Positions 16,949-26,080 are shown, numbered from the stretch's first letter. The stretch is DNA of 64,000 nt from Enteractinococcus helveticum (GCF_001657475.1 NZ_LXEY01000016.1:1-64000), one strand, 5' to 3'. Program-made: numbers and translations. The notes: generated by a model not told the origin, from the sequence alone.

Positions 16949-17431
16949 ATGGCAACCTCGAAGCCGACACGCGAGCTTGACGGGCTCGATGCAGAGATTC
17001 TGCTGGCGCTGGTCGAAGAACCTGACGCTACAACGGTTTCCCTTGCGCAGCGGCTTTCGGTGTCGCGTAATACAATCCAGGCGCGACTGCAAAAACTCAA
17101 CGACGGCGTGCTGGAATCATTCCAGCGCCGCATTACCCCGCGAGCGCTGGGGTATGAGGTCACGGCGTTTATGAACGCTTCAATTCGCCAGGGCTACGAT
17201 AAACAGACCATGCAGGCGCTGTCGGAGATCCCCGAAATCATGGAAATTTTTGCCACCACCGGCGACGCTGATTTACGGCTGACCATTGCGGCAACTTCCC
17301 CCGAGGATCTCTACCGGGTCAACCATCTGATCCTGGATATCCCCGGGATCGTGCGCACCTCTACGGCCGTGGTGCTGCGCGAATTTTTGGGTTATCGCAC
17401 CAAGCCGTTGCTGGAGCGCATCGCCGAGTAG
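16949..17431 (+). CDS. Lrp/AsnC-family transcriptional regulator
   Basis: 160 residues: N-terminal HTH (residues about 9-60, LDGLDAEILLALVEE... TVSLAQRLSVSRNTIQARLQKL) and a C-terminal RAM ligand-binding domain (about 75-150, including GDADLRLTIAATSPEDLY). Such proteins form octamers that respond to amino acids or related metabolites. An ACAGGAAGT site precedes the ATG. It is divergent from the ThDP enzyme, which it probably controls together with itself through the palindrome at 16909. It ends 2 bases from the convergent AAA ATPase gene. Confidence 0.92.
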   Translation: MATSKPTRELDGLDAEILLALVEEPDATTVSLAQRLSVSRNTIQARLQKLNDGVLESFQRRITPRALGYEVTAFMNASIRQGYDKQTMQALSEIPEIMEIFATTGDADLRLTIAATSPEDLYRVNHLILDIPGIVRTSTAVVLREFLGYRTKPLLERIAE

Positions 17432-17433
17432 TG

Positions 17434-18423
17434 TTACTCGTCGTCGAGCATGAAGGCGCCGCGGTTGGTCAGTGCATAGATCAGATCGTCTTGGGTGACC
17501 TGGGCTTCGTTGCGCATGATCGCCGCTTTTGCTGCAGACCGTGCTGCAAGTGTCAGCTCAGCCTGCGACAGCCCCTCAAAGTACTGCTCGTACACATCGG
17601 CTTCATTCATCACCGGTGTTGGTGCCCGGTCCCCCAGCTGGGAACGAAGCACTCGCATTGCTTCCTGTGAGGTGGGCAGCGAGAAGTTCAACACGGTATC
17701 GAAGTGGCGGAACATTGAGCGATCCAGCACCCCGCGACGGTTCGTTGCAGCAATCGCCACCGACCCTTTGCCCAGCACATCGACAAACAGCAAGAACGCT
17801 TTGAATACGCGCCGGGTCATCCCGGTGATGGTGTCATCACCAATCGTGTCGAAGACATCAAAGAGGTACACAGCACGACGACGAGCCAAGCGGTCGAAAA
17901 CCTCACGCAACGACGGCACATCTTCTTCGGCTGAATACACGTTGAGCAGGTTATCCAGATATACGGTCACCAACGGGATACCCAGCTCTGCCGAGAGCAC
18001 TTCGGCGGTTGCCGTCTTACCGGTGCCTGCAGGGCCTTCCATGAGCAACCGGTGGGCCGGTGTGAACCCAAAGTCGCGCAGCAACGCTGCACTGCGGTGT
18101 TCTTCAAGAATTTGGCGCACCCGCTCAATGAGGTCACCAGAAATTGTGAGCTCTTCGAAATCCGCATCGGGTCGAGAAACTTTAATGAACTCGGCCAGAT
18201 CCGAGTCAATATCAACACCGAGATCTTCATCCTCAACGGTTTGCAGTTCAACCGTCTCGCCGCGAGCCAGCTCAATGGCTTTGCGAATTTCGGTTGCCGC
18301 GTTCCGTCGTCCTTCAGACAATTCACGGTGAGCCACATCAAGGGCTACCGCATAAAAACCGTCTTCGTCGCCCGCCGCGTGGTTGGCCACCATCGCCGCT
18401 ATGTCGTGGCTTAGTCCTGACAT
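17434..18423 (-). CDS. AAA-family ATPase with altered Walker B
   Basis: 329 residues. An N-terminal helical region (1-110) is followed by a single AAA domain: Walker A GPAGTGKTATAE near 130, Walker B region AVYLFDVFDTIG near 190, sensor 1 in AIAATNRRGVLD near 225 and an arginine-finger candidate in MFRHFD near 237. Close relatives in bacteria have FDEFD at Walker B; here the catalytic Glu is Val (GTC), so hydrolysis may be weak or absent. Family members often sit beside a subtilisin-like S8 protease as a two-gene module; none is present here. The N-terminus starts at ATG 18423 with a poorly placed AGGA. The role is unknown, possibly substrate handling or defence. Confidence 0.8.
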   Translation of the reverse strand: MSGLSHDIAAMVANHAAGDEDGFYAVALDVAHRELSEGRRNAATEIRKAIELARGETVELQTVEDEDLGVDIDSDLAEFIKVSRPDADFEELTISGDLIERVRQILEEHRSAALLRDFGFTPAHRLLMEGPAGTGKTATAEVLSAELGIPLVTVYLDNLLNVYSAEEDVPSLREVFDRLARRRAVYLFDVFDTIGDDTITGMTRRVFKAFLLFVDVLGKGSVAIAATNRRGVLDRSMFRHFDTVLNFSLPTSQEAMRVLRSQLGDRAPTPVMNEADVYEQYFEGLSQAELTLAARSAAKAAIMRNEAQVTQDDLIYALTNRGAFMLDDE

Positions 18424-18507
18424 GGTTGTATCAAATCCTAGGGAAAATGAGTCGGTGCGATCCTAGCATCAACTATAGTGAGCTTGCCGACTACCGTGAA
18501 AGGTGCC

Positions 18508-19188
18508 ATGAGTATTGTCATCATCGCCACCCTTATCGGTTTGGCTTTTTTAGATGCCTCAACCCTCTCGACCCTACTCATACCCTTATGGTTACTGGCC
18601 CGACCGGGTGTCTTTGAACCCCGCAGGCTCATCACTTACCTCACCGTCACCGCCGTAACATACCTGTTGCTTGGCGCCGCGGTACTGGTGTTGGCTCACC
18701 AGCTGATCGACACTTATTTACAAACGCTCCAAAGTCCTGCTGCTGATCGTCTCGTCATTGGGCTAGGAGTGCTCGTCATCATCATGGGCATCATCGGGAT
18801 TTTCCGGGGACGACGTGAAGCCAAGCCTGGCCCCTCGGTTATCACCCGGTTGCGCGATAGGGCTCTGGCTACCAACACTTCAACTGCAACCCTGGCATTA
18901 TCCGCCATAGTCGTGGAAGCTGCCACCATGTGGCCGTATCTCGTTGGCATCAGCCTGATCGCGGTCAACGGCCCCGGTCTGCCATGGGATATTGGGTGGC
19001 TAGCACTGTATAACCTCATCATGATTCTGCCGGCGTCTATCTTGACCTGGGCGCGCACCAAATATCCGGAACAAACCGACATGCTGTTATCAAAGACGAA
19101 AGAGACCATGACGGGCGCGGGTTCCACCTTCACCGCATGGCTCGCCGTCATCATCGGAGCCTGGATTATCCTCACCAGGCTGTTCTAA
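18508..19188 (+). CDS. GAP-family (Sap, sulfolipid-addressing-like) membrane protein
   Basis: 226 residues with about six membrane segments (3-25, 40-65, 85-105, 130-152, 160-185, 205-225). The pattern LAFLDASTLSTLLIPLWLL at the N-terminus and LPWDIGWLALYNLIMILP near 165 match the GAP/Sap family, known from mycobacterial genes for glycolipid export to the cell envelope. Here no glycolipid biosynthesis gene adjoins it, so the cargo is unknown. ATG 18508 is preferred over the upstream GTG 18478 because GAAAGG lies 5 bases before it. Confidence 0.8.
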   Translation: MSIVIIATLIGLAFLDASTLSTLLIPLWLLARPGVFEPRRLITYLTVTAVTYLLLGAAVLVLAHQLIDTYLQTLQSPAADRLVIGLGVLVIIMGIIGIFRGRREAKPGPSVITRLRDRALATNTSTATLALSAIVVEAATMWPYLVGISLIAVNGPGLPWDIGWLALYNLIMILPASILTWARTKYPEQTDMLLSKTKETMTGAGSTFTAWLAVIIGAWIILTRLF

Positions 19189-19335
19189 GCACTGACTTAC
19201 ACGAGCAGCAGGCCCTGCGTTTCCCCTTGGTCGTTGATGCGATGGTTGGATCGCAGTCCGGTTGGGCCCGTGGGACCGCATCGTTGATTTGAGCCTCTTT
19301 GGCCCTAGCTCCTTCGAAAAAGACACAGCATCGAC

Positions 19336-20409
19336 TTATAGTTCATCCAAGATATTGTTTCCGAGCCGTTGTTCAGCAGCAATCATCCTGTGCCGAGCCT
19401 TATGGGCAGCCTGGTCCCACGGCAGCCGGTTCTCCAGAGTTTCGCGATGAAAATCGGTAAAGAGTTTCACAGTGCAAAGAAAGTCCGCGACGTTGTTGGG
19501 ATCCGGGTATCCCTCGATAAGATCCATCCAGGATTCAGCTTCTTCAGGATTTCGCGGATCGATTCCTGCCTCCTGTGCGTCGTCAAGCAGAAACTTGAGT
19601 ATTTGGCAGACAGTTTCGATACTAAGTTCCTCTTCATCGAACCAACACCATTTACGGAAACGCATGAATTCATCGCGAGAAAATGCAGGTTTTACTCTCG
19701 CGAGGGTCATCTTTTTTGCGTCCGTATCAGATGGCAAAATTTCGTCGAGGATCTGTTCAAAGCTATGGGGTCCGGTGATGGACAGCTCAGCTACTGTTTT
19801 GGCCAATACATGTACGGCCGCTGACGCCACTGCCCGCTCACCATTACTGTGTACTAGTTTGTCGTATCCCTCGAAGGCGCGACGCTTCTTGGCAAACGTA
19901 TATACATCATCGGCAGATATTTTCTCCAGAAGAGTCAGGTTAGAAAACCATGCCTGAGAGTCAGGTGTTCGCATCAGCGAGTAGTGGGTATATAGCTCAT
20001 CAAGGGCTGCCAAGGCCACGCCATTGAATTGTGCGACGCTTGGGCGATACGACGTTGAACCGAGCCCAAGAACATTTAAAACTTGTTGAGCGTACACGTC
20101 TTGATGTTCGTGTAGTTTTCGGGTGATCGTTCGGATGGTATCCACGGTCCGGTTCCGATCATCACCGGATGGTCTCCGAATCACGGTCTTGTGCCATTCT
20201 AGTGCGCGAGCTACTGCGGCTTGGAAATCACCGATGTCAATATCAACTGATAAACAATTTATGTTGAATCCTTCGGACGCGAGCCTGGGCACAATATCAT
20301 CCAGAATTTCTGGTGCAATTGCCGATTGCACACGAACAATGGCGGCAATTCTCGCTAACCGTGCATTATTACTTTCGGAATTATCCCATAGGATACTTTT
20401 TCTTGTCAT
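19336..20409 (-). CDS. Orphan protein of unknown function
   Basis: 357 residues that I do not recognise. It is mostly helical, charged, with no transmembrane segment, signal peptide or nucleotide-binding motif. There is a Trp/Phe-rich patch FMRFRKWCWFDEEE near residue 250, and the C-terminal third is acidic. Codon choice is more AT-rich than that of most neighbours, which suggests recent acquisition. It stands alone between a GAP protein and an MFS gene, with no clear ribosome site before ATG 20409. The uniform coding appearance over more than a kilobase supports a real gene. Confidence 0.65.
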   Translation of the reverse strand: MTRKSILWDNSESNNARLARIAAIVRVQSAIAPEILDDIVPRLASEGFNINCLSVDIDIGDFQAAVARALEWHKTVIRRPSGDDRNRTVDTIRTITRKLHEHQDVYAQQVLNVLGLGSTSYRPSVAQFNGVALAALDELYTHYSLMRTPDSQAWFSNLTLLEKISADDVYTFAKKRRAFEGYDKLVHSNGERAVASAAVHVLAKTVAELSITGPHSFEQILDEILPSDTDAKKMTLARVKPAFSRDEFMRFRKWCWFDEEELSIETVCQILKFLLDDAQEAGIDPRNPEEAESWMDLIEGYPDPNNVADFLCTVKLFTDFHRETLENRLPWDQAAHKARHRMIAAEQRLGNNILDEL

Positions 20410-20536
20410 GCGACGAAACTATCAATGCCCACACCGCCTCGGAACCAGCCTTGAGCAAACTGTGGATAACTTTTGCGGCGTATCCCTGCTGCACAAGCGG
20501 TGCCGAGGATACTTTCGTTGGTGATCCGTGCAAACA

Positions 20537-20569
20537 GCCGGCCACTCCGAGGGTTTCGAAGTGGCCGGC
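20537..20569. terminator. Hairpin downstream of the MFS transporter
   Basis: Ten-base arms GCCGGCCACT/AGTGGCCGGC (20537-20546, 20560-20569) lie about 43 bases past the stop of the minus-strand MFS gene. On that strand they are followed by GTTTGC, a weak T-run. Confidence 0.6.
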
Positions 20570-20611
20570 ATACCTACTCGGTGTTTATCGAGTTGGGAAG
20601 TTTCACCAGTT

Positions 20612-21955
20612 TTAGCTCAACTCATGGATCTCGCGTTTCGAAGCGTCCTGCGAGAAGAGTAGCGAAATCAGACTCACAGCGGTGAAGCTAATCCACAGGA
20701 GCGCCACCAGGTGTAGCGAGCCTCCGCCTGCTGCGACCAGGGCGGTGGCCATCATCGGGGTGAAGCCTGCGCCCAGTAATGCCGCGAACTGGTAACCAAT
20801 GGAAGCACCGGAGTATCTGACGTGGGTTGGGAAAAGTTCTCCAGCATAGGCACCATATGGTCCAGCCGTGAATCCCTGCACCAAGGATAGTCCGAGGATA
20901 ATAGCCAGCATGAACGCCATAGCTGACCCCATTTCCAACAGCCACATCACGGGGAATGCCAGCACAATACCCATGAGGTTGCCCCAGATGAGCACTTTAC
21001 GACGTCCAAGACGATCAGACAGACGTGCGGCGATCACCACAAAGGTGATGGTGAACACTCCACCGACTGCTTTCAGGTTGAGCACCTCGGATTGATGCAG
21101 CACAGCTTGCTGCACTGCAAAAGCGATAGCCCAAGCACCCATCAGCCCCTGTGCCATTTGACCAGATAGGCCACTACCGATGGCGCGCAGCAGTTTTGTT
21201 GGGTGATTGATGACCAGTTCGGCAACTGGAACTTTCTTCGGCGCTGGTTTCTTCGCCAGCTCTTTGAATACCTCAGACTCTGACACTTTCATGCGGATGA
21301 AGATACCCAGCAGCATGAGTACGGCGGAGAAAATAAACGGAATACGCCATCCCCAGCTGAGGAACTGGTCTTCGGGCAATAAAGAAAACCCGGATAACGC
21401 AAGTGTCCCGATGATTGTTCCAGCCGGAGCGCCCATGTAAGCAAACGCTGCAGCAAAGCCTCGTTTTTTGCGTGGTGCGGATTCAAATGCCAAGAGCATC
21501 GCTCCGCCCCATTCACCACCAACGGCAATACCCTGAATGATTCGCAGACTGACTAACAGTGCCGGTGCAAAGGCTCCGATTTGATGCGCCGTGGGTAACA
21601 GCCCCATCAGAGTGGAGGCGATACCCATGATCAAAACGGTCACCACGAGGATCGTCTTGCGTCCGAGTCGGTCACCCAAGTGTCCGAAAATCAGTCCGCC
21701 CAATGGGCGTGCAGCATAACCGGCGGCAAGCGTCGCAAAGGACAAAATCAGCGCGACGTGTTGGTCCAATCCAACGAAGAAGACGCGGTTGAAGACAATA
21801 CCTGCCGCTGTGGCATACAAAATGAAGTCATAGTATTCAATGGCCGTACCAAGAAAACTGGAAAACTGAATCCGGCGCAGTTCTTTCGGGGAGGCGTGAT
21901 AGGCACTCGCGTTGCTGCCGCCTACGTCAGGCGACGTAGTGATCTGCTTTGTCAT
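20612..21955 (-). CDS. MFS transporter, metabolite:H+ symporter (MHS) subfamily
   Basis: 447 residues with twelve membrane segments. The MHS hallmarks are present: SSFLGTAIEYYDFILYATAA at the start of TM1, GHLGDRLGRKTILVV between TM2 and TM3, and IIQGIAVGGEWGGAMLLAFE in TM4. These carriers import organic acids, shikimate or betaines with protons. ATG 21955 has GGAG 8 bases upstream and is preferred over 21973. It overlaps the end of the hydrolase gene by 29 bases, so the two form an operon: probably uptake plus hydrolysis of one compound, controlled by the divergent LysR regulator. Confidence 0.9.
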   Translation of the reverse strand: MTKQITTSPDVGGSNASAYHASPKELRRIQFSSFLGTAIEYYDFILYATAAGIVFNRVFFVGLDQHVALILSFATLAAGYAARPLGGLIFGHLGDRLGRKTILVVTVLIMGIASTLMGLLPTAHQIGAFAPALLVSLRIIQGIAVGGEWGGAMLLAFESAPRKKRGFAAAFAYMGAPAGTIIGTLALSGFSLLPEDQFLSWGWRIPFIFSAVLMLLGIFIRMKVSESEVFKELAKKPAPKKVPVAELVINHPTKLLRAIGSGLSGQMAQGLMGAWAIAFAVQQAVLHQSEVLNLKAVGGVFTITFVVIAARLSDRLGRRKVLIWGNLMGIVLAFPVMWLLEMGSAMAFMLAIILGLSLVQGFTAGPYGAYAGELFPTHVRYSGASIGYQFAALLGAGFTPMMATALVAAGGGSLHLVALLWISFTAVSLISLLFSQDASKREIHELS

Positions 21956-22994
21956 ACTGTGCACTCCGTTCAAAAGAGATCTGATCGAGGTCTTGGGCGA
22001 TCACGAGACGGCCCGCGAAAGTATTAGCTGCTTTTTGCCACACTTCAACAGGAGCATGGCTTGGCACAAGGTGATGAAGACCAAGGGTTTTTGCACCCGC
22101 CTGGGTAGCAATCCGACCGGCGTCTTCCGCGGTGGTGTGAGCTCGACGGTGATGATCCATCGTCGCCTGCAACATCACGGTATCGGTATACATGCTCGCC
22201 ATAGTTTCCAGACTGATGACTTCATGCAGCAGCAGATCTGTGTCGTGAGCCAATCTGATGAGATTGTCACACGGAGCGGTGTCACCTGAAATGGTCACGG
22301 ATCCGCTGTCGGTATCAAACCGGAAGGCAAACGCCGGCGCCGTCGGATGATGCGAGACCAGAGTCGCTGTGACGCGGACGTTTTCGTCGGCGAACACCGC
22401 AAACGGTTCCATCGCCGGTGCGACGTTATGGTCTGGGTCGAACGCCACGTCGTCGGGTATCTGAATATCCTGGGGTGCGAAGTAATCATATGGCCCCTTG
22501 GTCAGCGAATCCATCACACGGTCGTTGATGTCAGCCGAGTACGCATTCACCAAGCCAGCAAAGGTTGCTTCGATCCCTGCCCCTGGTTGGTCAGGATTGA
22601 CCGGCTGCGGCGTGGTTGTTGCACGGGGCGACAGCGGTGTGACTCGACTTCGGTTAGCAGGACCATAGAGCGGGATCGGGCCTCGTCCGGCCTGCTTGAT
22701 CTCAAAGGGTGCAAACAACATCAACGATCCGAGATCCACAATGTGATCCGAATGCATGTGGGTAATGAAGATCCCTTTAAGATCGGACATCGATAGCCCG
22801 GCCCGTTGAATCTGCCGGCCAACTCCAGAGCCGGCATCAACTAAGTACCAGCCATCGTCGACTACCACAGCGGTTGCTATTCCCTGGCGAGGTTCACCCT
22901 GGTGGTCAGACCACCATCGGGGGCCGCCAGCTGTCCCCAGCGTGACAACGTGAGGCGTCGCGCTTACTTCATGAGCGCTTCTAAAATGCGTCAC
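21927..22994 (-). CDS. Metallo-beta-lactamase-fold hydrolase (RNase Z/arylsulfatase-like)
   Basis: About 355 residues. The metal-binding signature is ITHMHSDHIVDLG near residue 78, the second site is SGDTAPCDNLIRLA near 240 and a late His cluster LGLHHLVPSH lies near 320. Layout resembles RNase Z-like hydrolases, including arylsulfatases and lactonases, but it lacks tRNA-processing exosite features and has an operon context with a transporter, so a small-molecule hydrolase is more likely. A GTG start at 22994 is supported by GAAAGG 6 bases upstream; the longer frame begins at GTG 23015. The first gene of a two-gene operon with the MFS carrier. Confidence 0.83.
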   Translation of the reverse strand: MTHFRSAHEVSATPHVVTLGTAGGPRWWSDHQGEPRQGIATAVVVDDGWYLVDAGSGVGRQIQRAGLSMSDLKGIFITHMHSDHIVDLGSLMLFAPFEIKQAGRGPIPLYGPANRSRVTPLSPRATTTPQPVNPDQPGAGIEATFAGLVNAYSADINDRVMDSLTKGPYDYFAPQDIQIPDDVAFDPDHNVAPAMEPFAVFADENVRVTATLVSHHPTAPAFAFRFDTDSGSVTISGDTAPCDNLIRLAHDTDLLLHEVISLETMASMYTDTVMLQATMDHHRRAHTTAEDAGRIATQAGAKTLGLHHLVPSHAPVEVWQKAANTFAGRLVIAQDLDQISFERSAQYDKADHYVA

Positions 22995-23096
22995 AACAAT
23001 CCTTTCGTGATTCACATCACCAACAAGCCCTTACGTTACCCGCGTCACACTTCCTTGCATATCAAAAAGAACTCACGTAATCCTTAAGCTTTACTT

Positions 23097-23987
23097 ATGA
23101 ATGAGTTGACCCTCCGCCAGCTGGAATATTTTGTGGCTGTAGCTGAAACCCGATCCATCACCAAGGCCGCCGCCAGAAGTCACGTGAGCCAAGCAGCCGT
23201 CAGCCTTGCTCTCACGGAACTAGAGAAGACCCTCGGAATCACGCTAACGATCCGTCGTCCTGCAAAAGGAGTGGCACTCACCGCTGAAGGACGCGTCATT
23301 CTCCCTGAAGCCAGAGCCATCCTCGATCAAACTCAGCAGCTAGCCGACCATGTTTCTCAGGTGAAGAACACCTTGTCAGGACTGCTGCACATTGGATGTT
23401 TCCGTACCTTATCGATGCATGTGATTCCGCACTTGGTCGAATGGTTTGGCATCCATCATCCTCAGGTTGAATTGATTTTCGACGAGGATAACGCCCAGGA
23501 ACTCCAAGAAAAAATGCTGGCGGGGCAACTGTCGGCTTGCCTGCTCTATGAAGCGCAGCTAGAGCCTGGGTGTCGAACCATTCTGGTTCAAGATCACCGC
23601 CGGCATGCCGTCCTGTCGCCACAACATCCGCTGGCAGCATTCGAGGAAGTGTCACTAGCGCAATTAGCCGCTTTCCCTGCGGTGTTGCTCGACGAGAGGC
23701 CCGCCTTAGAAAGAACGCTCAATGAGTTTTACAGTCGATCGCTAGATCCAAAGGTGGGAATCCGAACGCGCAGCGTTCAAACCGTGCAGAATCTTGTTGG
23801 TCGGAACGTCGGATACGGCCTGTTAATGCATTCGACATCGACGTCACCTGAAGGCCGCCCACTCGTTGCGCGGAAGATATCCGATTCGGTTCCGCGCAAC
23901 GCGCTGATGTTGGCTCTGCCACCGGGGCATACAACTGCCGCAGTTCAAGCCCTTGTAGCAAGCCTTGAGGAACTACCGCAGCACTGA
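23097..23987 (+). CDS. LysR-family transcriptional regulator
   Basis: 296 residues: N-terminal winged HTH (LTLRQLEYFVAVAETRSITKAAARSHVSQAAVSLALTELE, residues about 4-45) and a periplasmic-binding-protein-like effector domain (about 90-290). It is transcribed divergently from the hydrolase/transporter operon with about 100 bases between the starts, the classical LysR arrangement, so it most likely activates that operon in response to its substrate. No ribosome site is visible before ATG 23097, which may be leaderless. It is followed by a terminator shared with the SDR gene. Confidence 0.93.
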   Translation: MNELTLRQLEYFVAVAETRSITKAAARSHVSQAAVSLALTELEKTLGITLTIRRPAKGVALTAEGRVILPEARAILDQTQQLADHVSQVKNTLSGLLHIGCFRTLSMHVIPHLVEWFGIHHPQVELIFDEDNAQELQEKMLAGQLSACLLYEAQLEPGCRTILVQDHRRHAVLSPQHPLAAFEEVSLAQLAAFPAVLLDERPALERTLNEFYSRSLDPKVGIRTRSVQTVQNLVGRNVGYGLLMHSTSTSPEGRPLVARKISDSVPRNALMLALPPGHTTAAVQALVASLEELPQH

Positions 23988-24007
23988 CGTACCGCTGACA
24001 GAAGAGA

Positions 24008-24035
24008 GGCCCACCAGATAGAGATCTGGTGGGCC
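24008..24035. terminator. Bidirectional terminator between LysR and SDR genes
   Basis: Perfect 12-base arms (GGCCCACCAGAT/ATCTGGTGGGCC) with an AGAG loop lie between convergent stops and are followed on the plus strand by CTTTG. Confidence 0.85.
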
Positions 24036-24059
24036 CTTTGAAAGGCAAAAGCTACATCG

Positions 24060-24959
24060 TTACGGTGTTGGAATACCACCGTTGACGTGCAGCGTTTCGC
24101 CGATCACATAGCTGGATTCAGGTGAGGTAAGGAAAACAAATGCTGGGGCAATTTCCGTTGGTTGCCCGGCCCGTCCGAGCGGGGTATTTTGACCAAAGTG
24201 GGGCAGCTTTTCTTTTGGCTGGCCCTGGGACGGTTGGATCGGCGTCCATATTGGTCCTGGTGCTACGGCGTTTACACGAATCCCCTTGGGTGCTAGCTGT
24301 TGGCCCAGCCCTTTACTGAAGTTGTTGATTGCCGCTTTTGTCGATGCGTAGTCGATCAGCATCTCATTGGGGTTATAGCCCTGAATCGAGGTGGTATTGA
24401 CGATCGTTGACCCTGCAGGAAGGTGTTTCAATGCCGCTTTGGTGATCCAAAACATCGCATGGATATTCGTATTATAGGTCTCTTCCCATTGATCATCGGG
24501 CAGGTCTGTCAGACTTTCGGAAATCACCTGTTTGCCGGCATTGTTGACGAGTGCATCAAGACCGCCCAGCTCACGGACGGCATCTTCAACCAGTTGGTTG
24601 CAGAATGCTTTATCGCGGATGTCGCCCGGCAGCGGGATGGCCTTGCGACCAGAGTCGCGGATCGCTTGAATCACGTGCTGCGCATCTTGCTGTTCTACGT
24701 CTAAATAGTTGAGTGCAACATCGGCTCCTTCGCGCGCAAACGCTATGGCCACCGCCGCACCAATCCCCGAATCAGCACCGGTGATCAGCGCGCGGCGGCC
24801 TTCGAGCCTGCCGGTACCGCGATATGATGTTTCGCCGTGGTCAGCTTTGGGAACGAGTTCGGAATCAAATCCTGGCTCGGGCTGATCCTGTTTCGGCGGT
24901 GAAATTTCCGGGAAACGATCCACTGGATTCTGAAAAGTTAACTGATCGGATTGTGCCAT
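24060..24959 (-). CDS. Short-chain dehydrogenase/reductase, stress-protein (GSP39/YhdG-like) type
   Basis: 299 residues. A proline-rich N-terminal extension of about 45 residues is followed by the NAD(P) motif ITGADSGIG near 58, NNAGKQ near 137 and the catalytic YASTK near 205, ending GETLHVNGGIPTP. This extended SDR group includes general stress protein 39 and E. coli YghA and is common beside osmotic or oxidative stress genes. The substrate is undefined. ATG 24959 has AAAGGAGG 6 bases upstream. It lies downstream of a ChaB-like gene in the same direction, with KGG and mini membrane proteins beyond, which fits a stress cluster. Confidence 0.9.
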   Translation of the reverse strand: MAQSDQLTFQNPVDRFPEISPPKQDQPEPGFDSELVPKADHGETSYRGTGRLEGRRALITGADSGIGAAVAIAFAREGADVALNYLDVEQQDAQHVIQAIRDSGRKAIPLPGDIRDKAFCNQLVEDAVRELGGLDALVNNAGKQVISESLTDLPDDQWEETYNTNIHAMFWITKAALKHLPAGSTIVNTTSIQGYNPNEMLIDYASTKAAINNFSKGLGQQLAPKGIRVNAVAPGPIWTPIQPSQGQPKEKLPHFGQNTPLGRAGQPTEIAPAFVFLTSPESSYVIGETLHVNGGIPTP

Positions 24960-25000
24960 AACGAATCCTCCTTTGGCCTTGGGCCCTTCGTCCAATGGGG

Positions 25001-25417
25001 TCAGGAATTCTCAGAAGTTTTCCGATTACTTTCCTTTTCCAGCACGTCGATGAGTTCGTCCTTGGTCATCTTCGAACGTCCAGAGATATCAAGCTTTTTA
25101 GCCTGTTCGTAAAGATGCTCCTTGGTGGCATTGGTATCAACGCCGCCTGCCGTCTCACGGTCGGTATTCTTGCCGCCAGATGCTTGCTTGTCGGAGTCAC
25201 CTTTCTTGGGCTTGCGTTCCCAGTGATCGCCCACCTTCTCGTATTTCTGTTTTACGGCATCCCAGGCTGTTCTGTGGGCTCGTTCTTCATCCTGGTATTG
25301 CTCCATTGCCGAGTCATAGGTTTTTGCGAATGTGCGCTGCGCTTTCTTCGGAGACTTCTTGAGCGTTTTCGGCAATTCAGATTTCTTCGGTTGACCGGAT
25401 TTCTTGGTCTTCGGCAT
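25001..25417 (-). CDS. ChaB-like protein with C-terminal Rho N-terminal-like domain
   Basis: 138 residues, highly charged. Residues about 8-75 resemble the ChaB family (ELPKTLKKSPKKAQRTFAKTYDSAMEQY... AWDAVKQKYEK), and a Lys/Asp/Gly-rich linker leads to a Rho_N/SAP-like helical domain (TKEHLYEQAKKLDISGRSKMTKDELIDVLE, about 100-130). ChaB proteins were first linked to cation transport; ChaB-Rho_N fusions are common small actinobacterial proteins of unclear role, perhaps nucleic-acid binding. ATG 25417 is chosen since AAGGAG lies 9 bases before it. It ends 41 bases before the SDR start, probably one transcript. Confidence 0.85.
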   Translation of the reverse strand: MPKTKKSGQPKKSELPKTLKKSPKKAQRTFAKTYDSAMEQYQDEERAHRTAWDAVKQKYEKVGDHWERKPKKGDSDKQASGGKNTDRETAGGVDTNATKEHLYEQAKKLDISGRSKMTKDELIDVLEKESNRKTSENS

Positions 25418-25789
25418 GATCATCTGCTCCTTGCGGTCGCGATCCATGTGCACTTCACGCTAACAGTGAGTCCGACTATACAAAAGACTAAGTAAACGAG
25501 GCACTGCGGGACTCAGCAGAGACGCCTGCGGCTCACCGAAAGGCCGAAAAGTCATGCGTTCAACAATGTTTCAACCTTAAAGGAAACTGAAAATTTCACC
25601 CGATCCGCTTGAGCATGCGTGACAGAAACTTTGGCGTATTGAGCTCCTTTTCAGAATGTCCAGACACGTCAACGCAGGCTACCTTCCATGTTGATTTCGC
25701 CAGTTTCAAGCCCCTAACGTGGATATCGAAAGCAAATGGCTTTCCGTTTGTGCTCACGCACATTCGGTCGACTCGAAAGGAAGACCGCA
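25418..25789. other. Divergent spacer between stress-type genes
   Basis: A 372-base gap with no credible gene. Reading toward the ChaB-like gene it contains GTTT-N12-GTATAG (25478-25499 region), a possible alternative-sigma-type promoter, which would suit the stress-protein content on both sides. This is a weak sequence match and an inference. Confidence 0.4.
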
Positions 25790-26080
25790 ATGGCTGAAAC
25801 CAATAACCTAGGACAATTTGGCAACCGCAGTGACACAGAGGAACAGGCTCGCAAGGGTGGGCAGCAAAGCCCAGGCCAGTTCGGCGCTTCCGAAGGCGCT
25901 GACCCATCGACAGCTGGCGAAAAAGGCGGCGGGCAAAGCCCCGGACGCTTCGATAAATCACAAGGTGCAGACCCTGCCGAAGCGGGCCGTAAAGGTGGCG
26001 AACAAAGCCCCGGCCAATTCGGTGCATCTGAAGGGGCAGACCCTGCACGAGCAGGAGCAAAAGGTGGTCGCAACTCCTAA
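25790..26080 (+). CDS. KGG-repeat (stress-induced hydrophilic) protein
   Basis: 96 residues built from four Gly-rich repeats of the form ARKGGQQSPGQFG-SEGADP, each with KGG and SPGxF. These match the KGG/GsiB-like family of very hydrophilic, glycine-rich stress proteins that accumulate under osmotic, heat or acid stress. No enzyme motif is expected. The first repeat is degenerate and the last ends AGAKGGRNS. ATG 25790 follows GAAAGGA by 8 bases, and the upstream ATG 25736 is not needed. The repeats are also visible in the DNA with a period of about 66 bases. Confidence 0.85.
   Translation: MAETNNLGQFGNRSDTEEQARKGGQQSPGQFGASEGADPSTAGEKGGGQSPGRFDKSQGADPAEAGRKGGEQSPGQFGASEGADPARAGAKGGRNS

Noticed and set aside
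25790..26080. Repeat array suggestive of CRISPR
   Set aside because: The repeat period encodes KGG protein repeats in frame; units are not palindromic and there are no unique spacers or cas genes.
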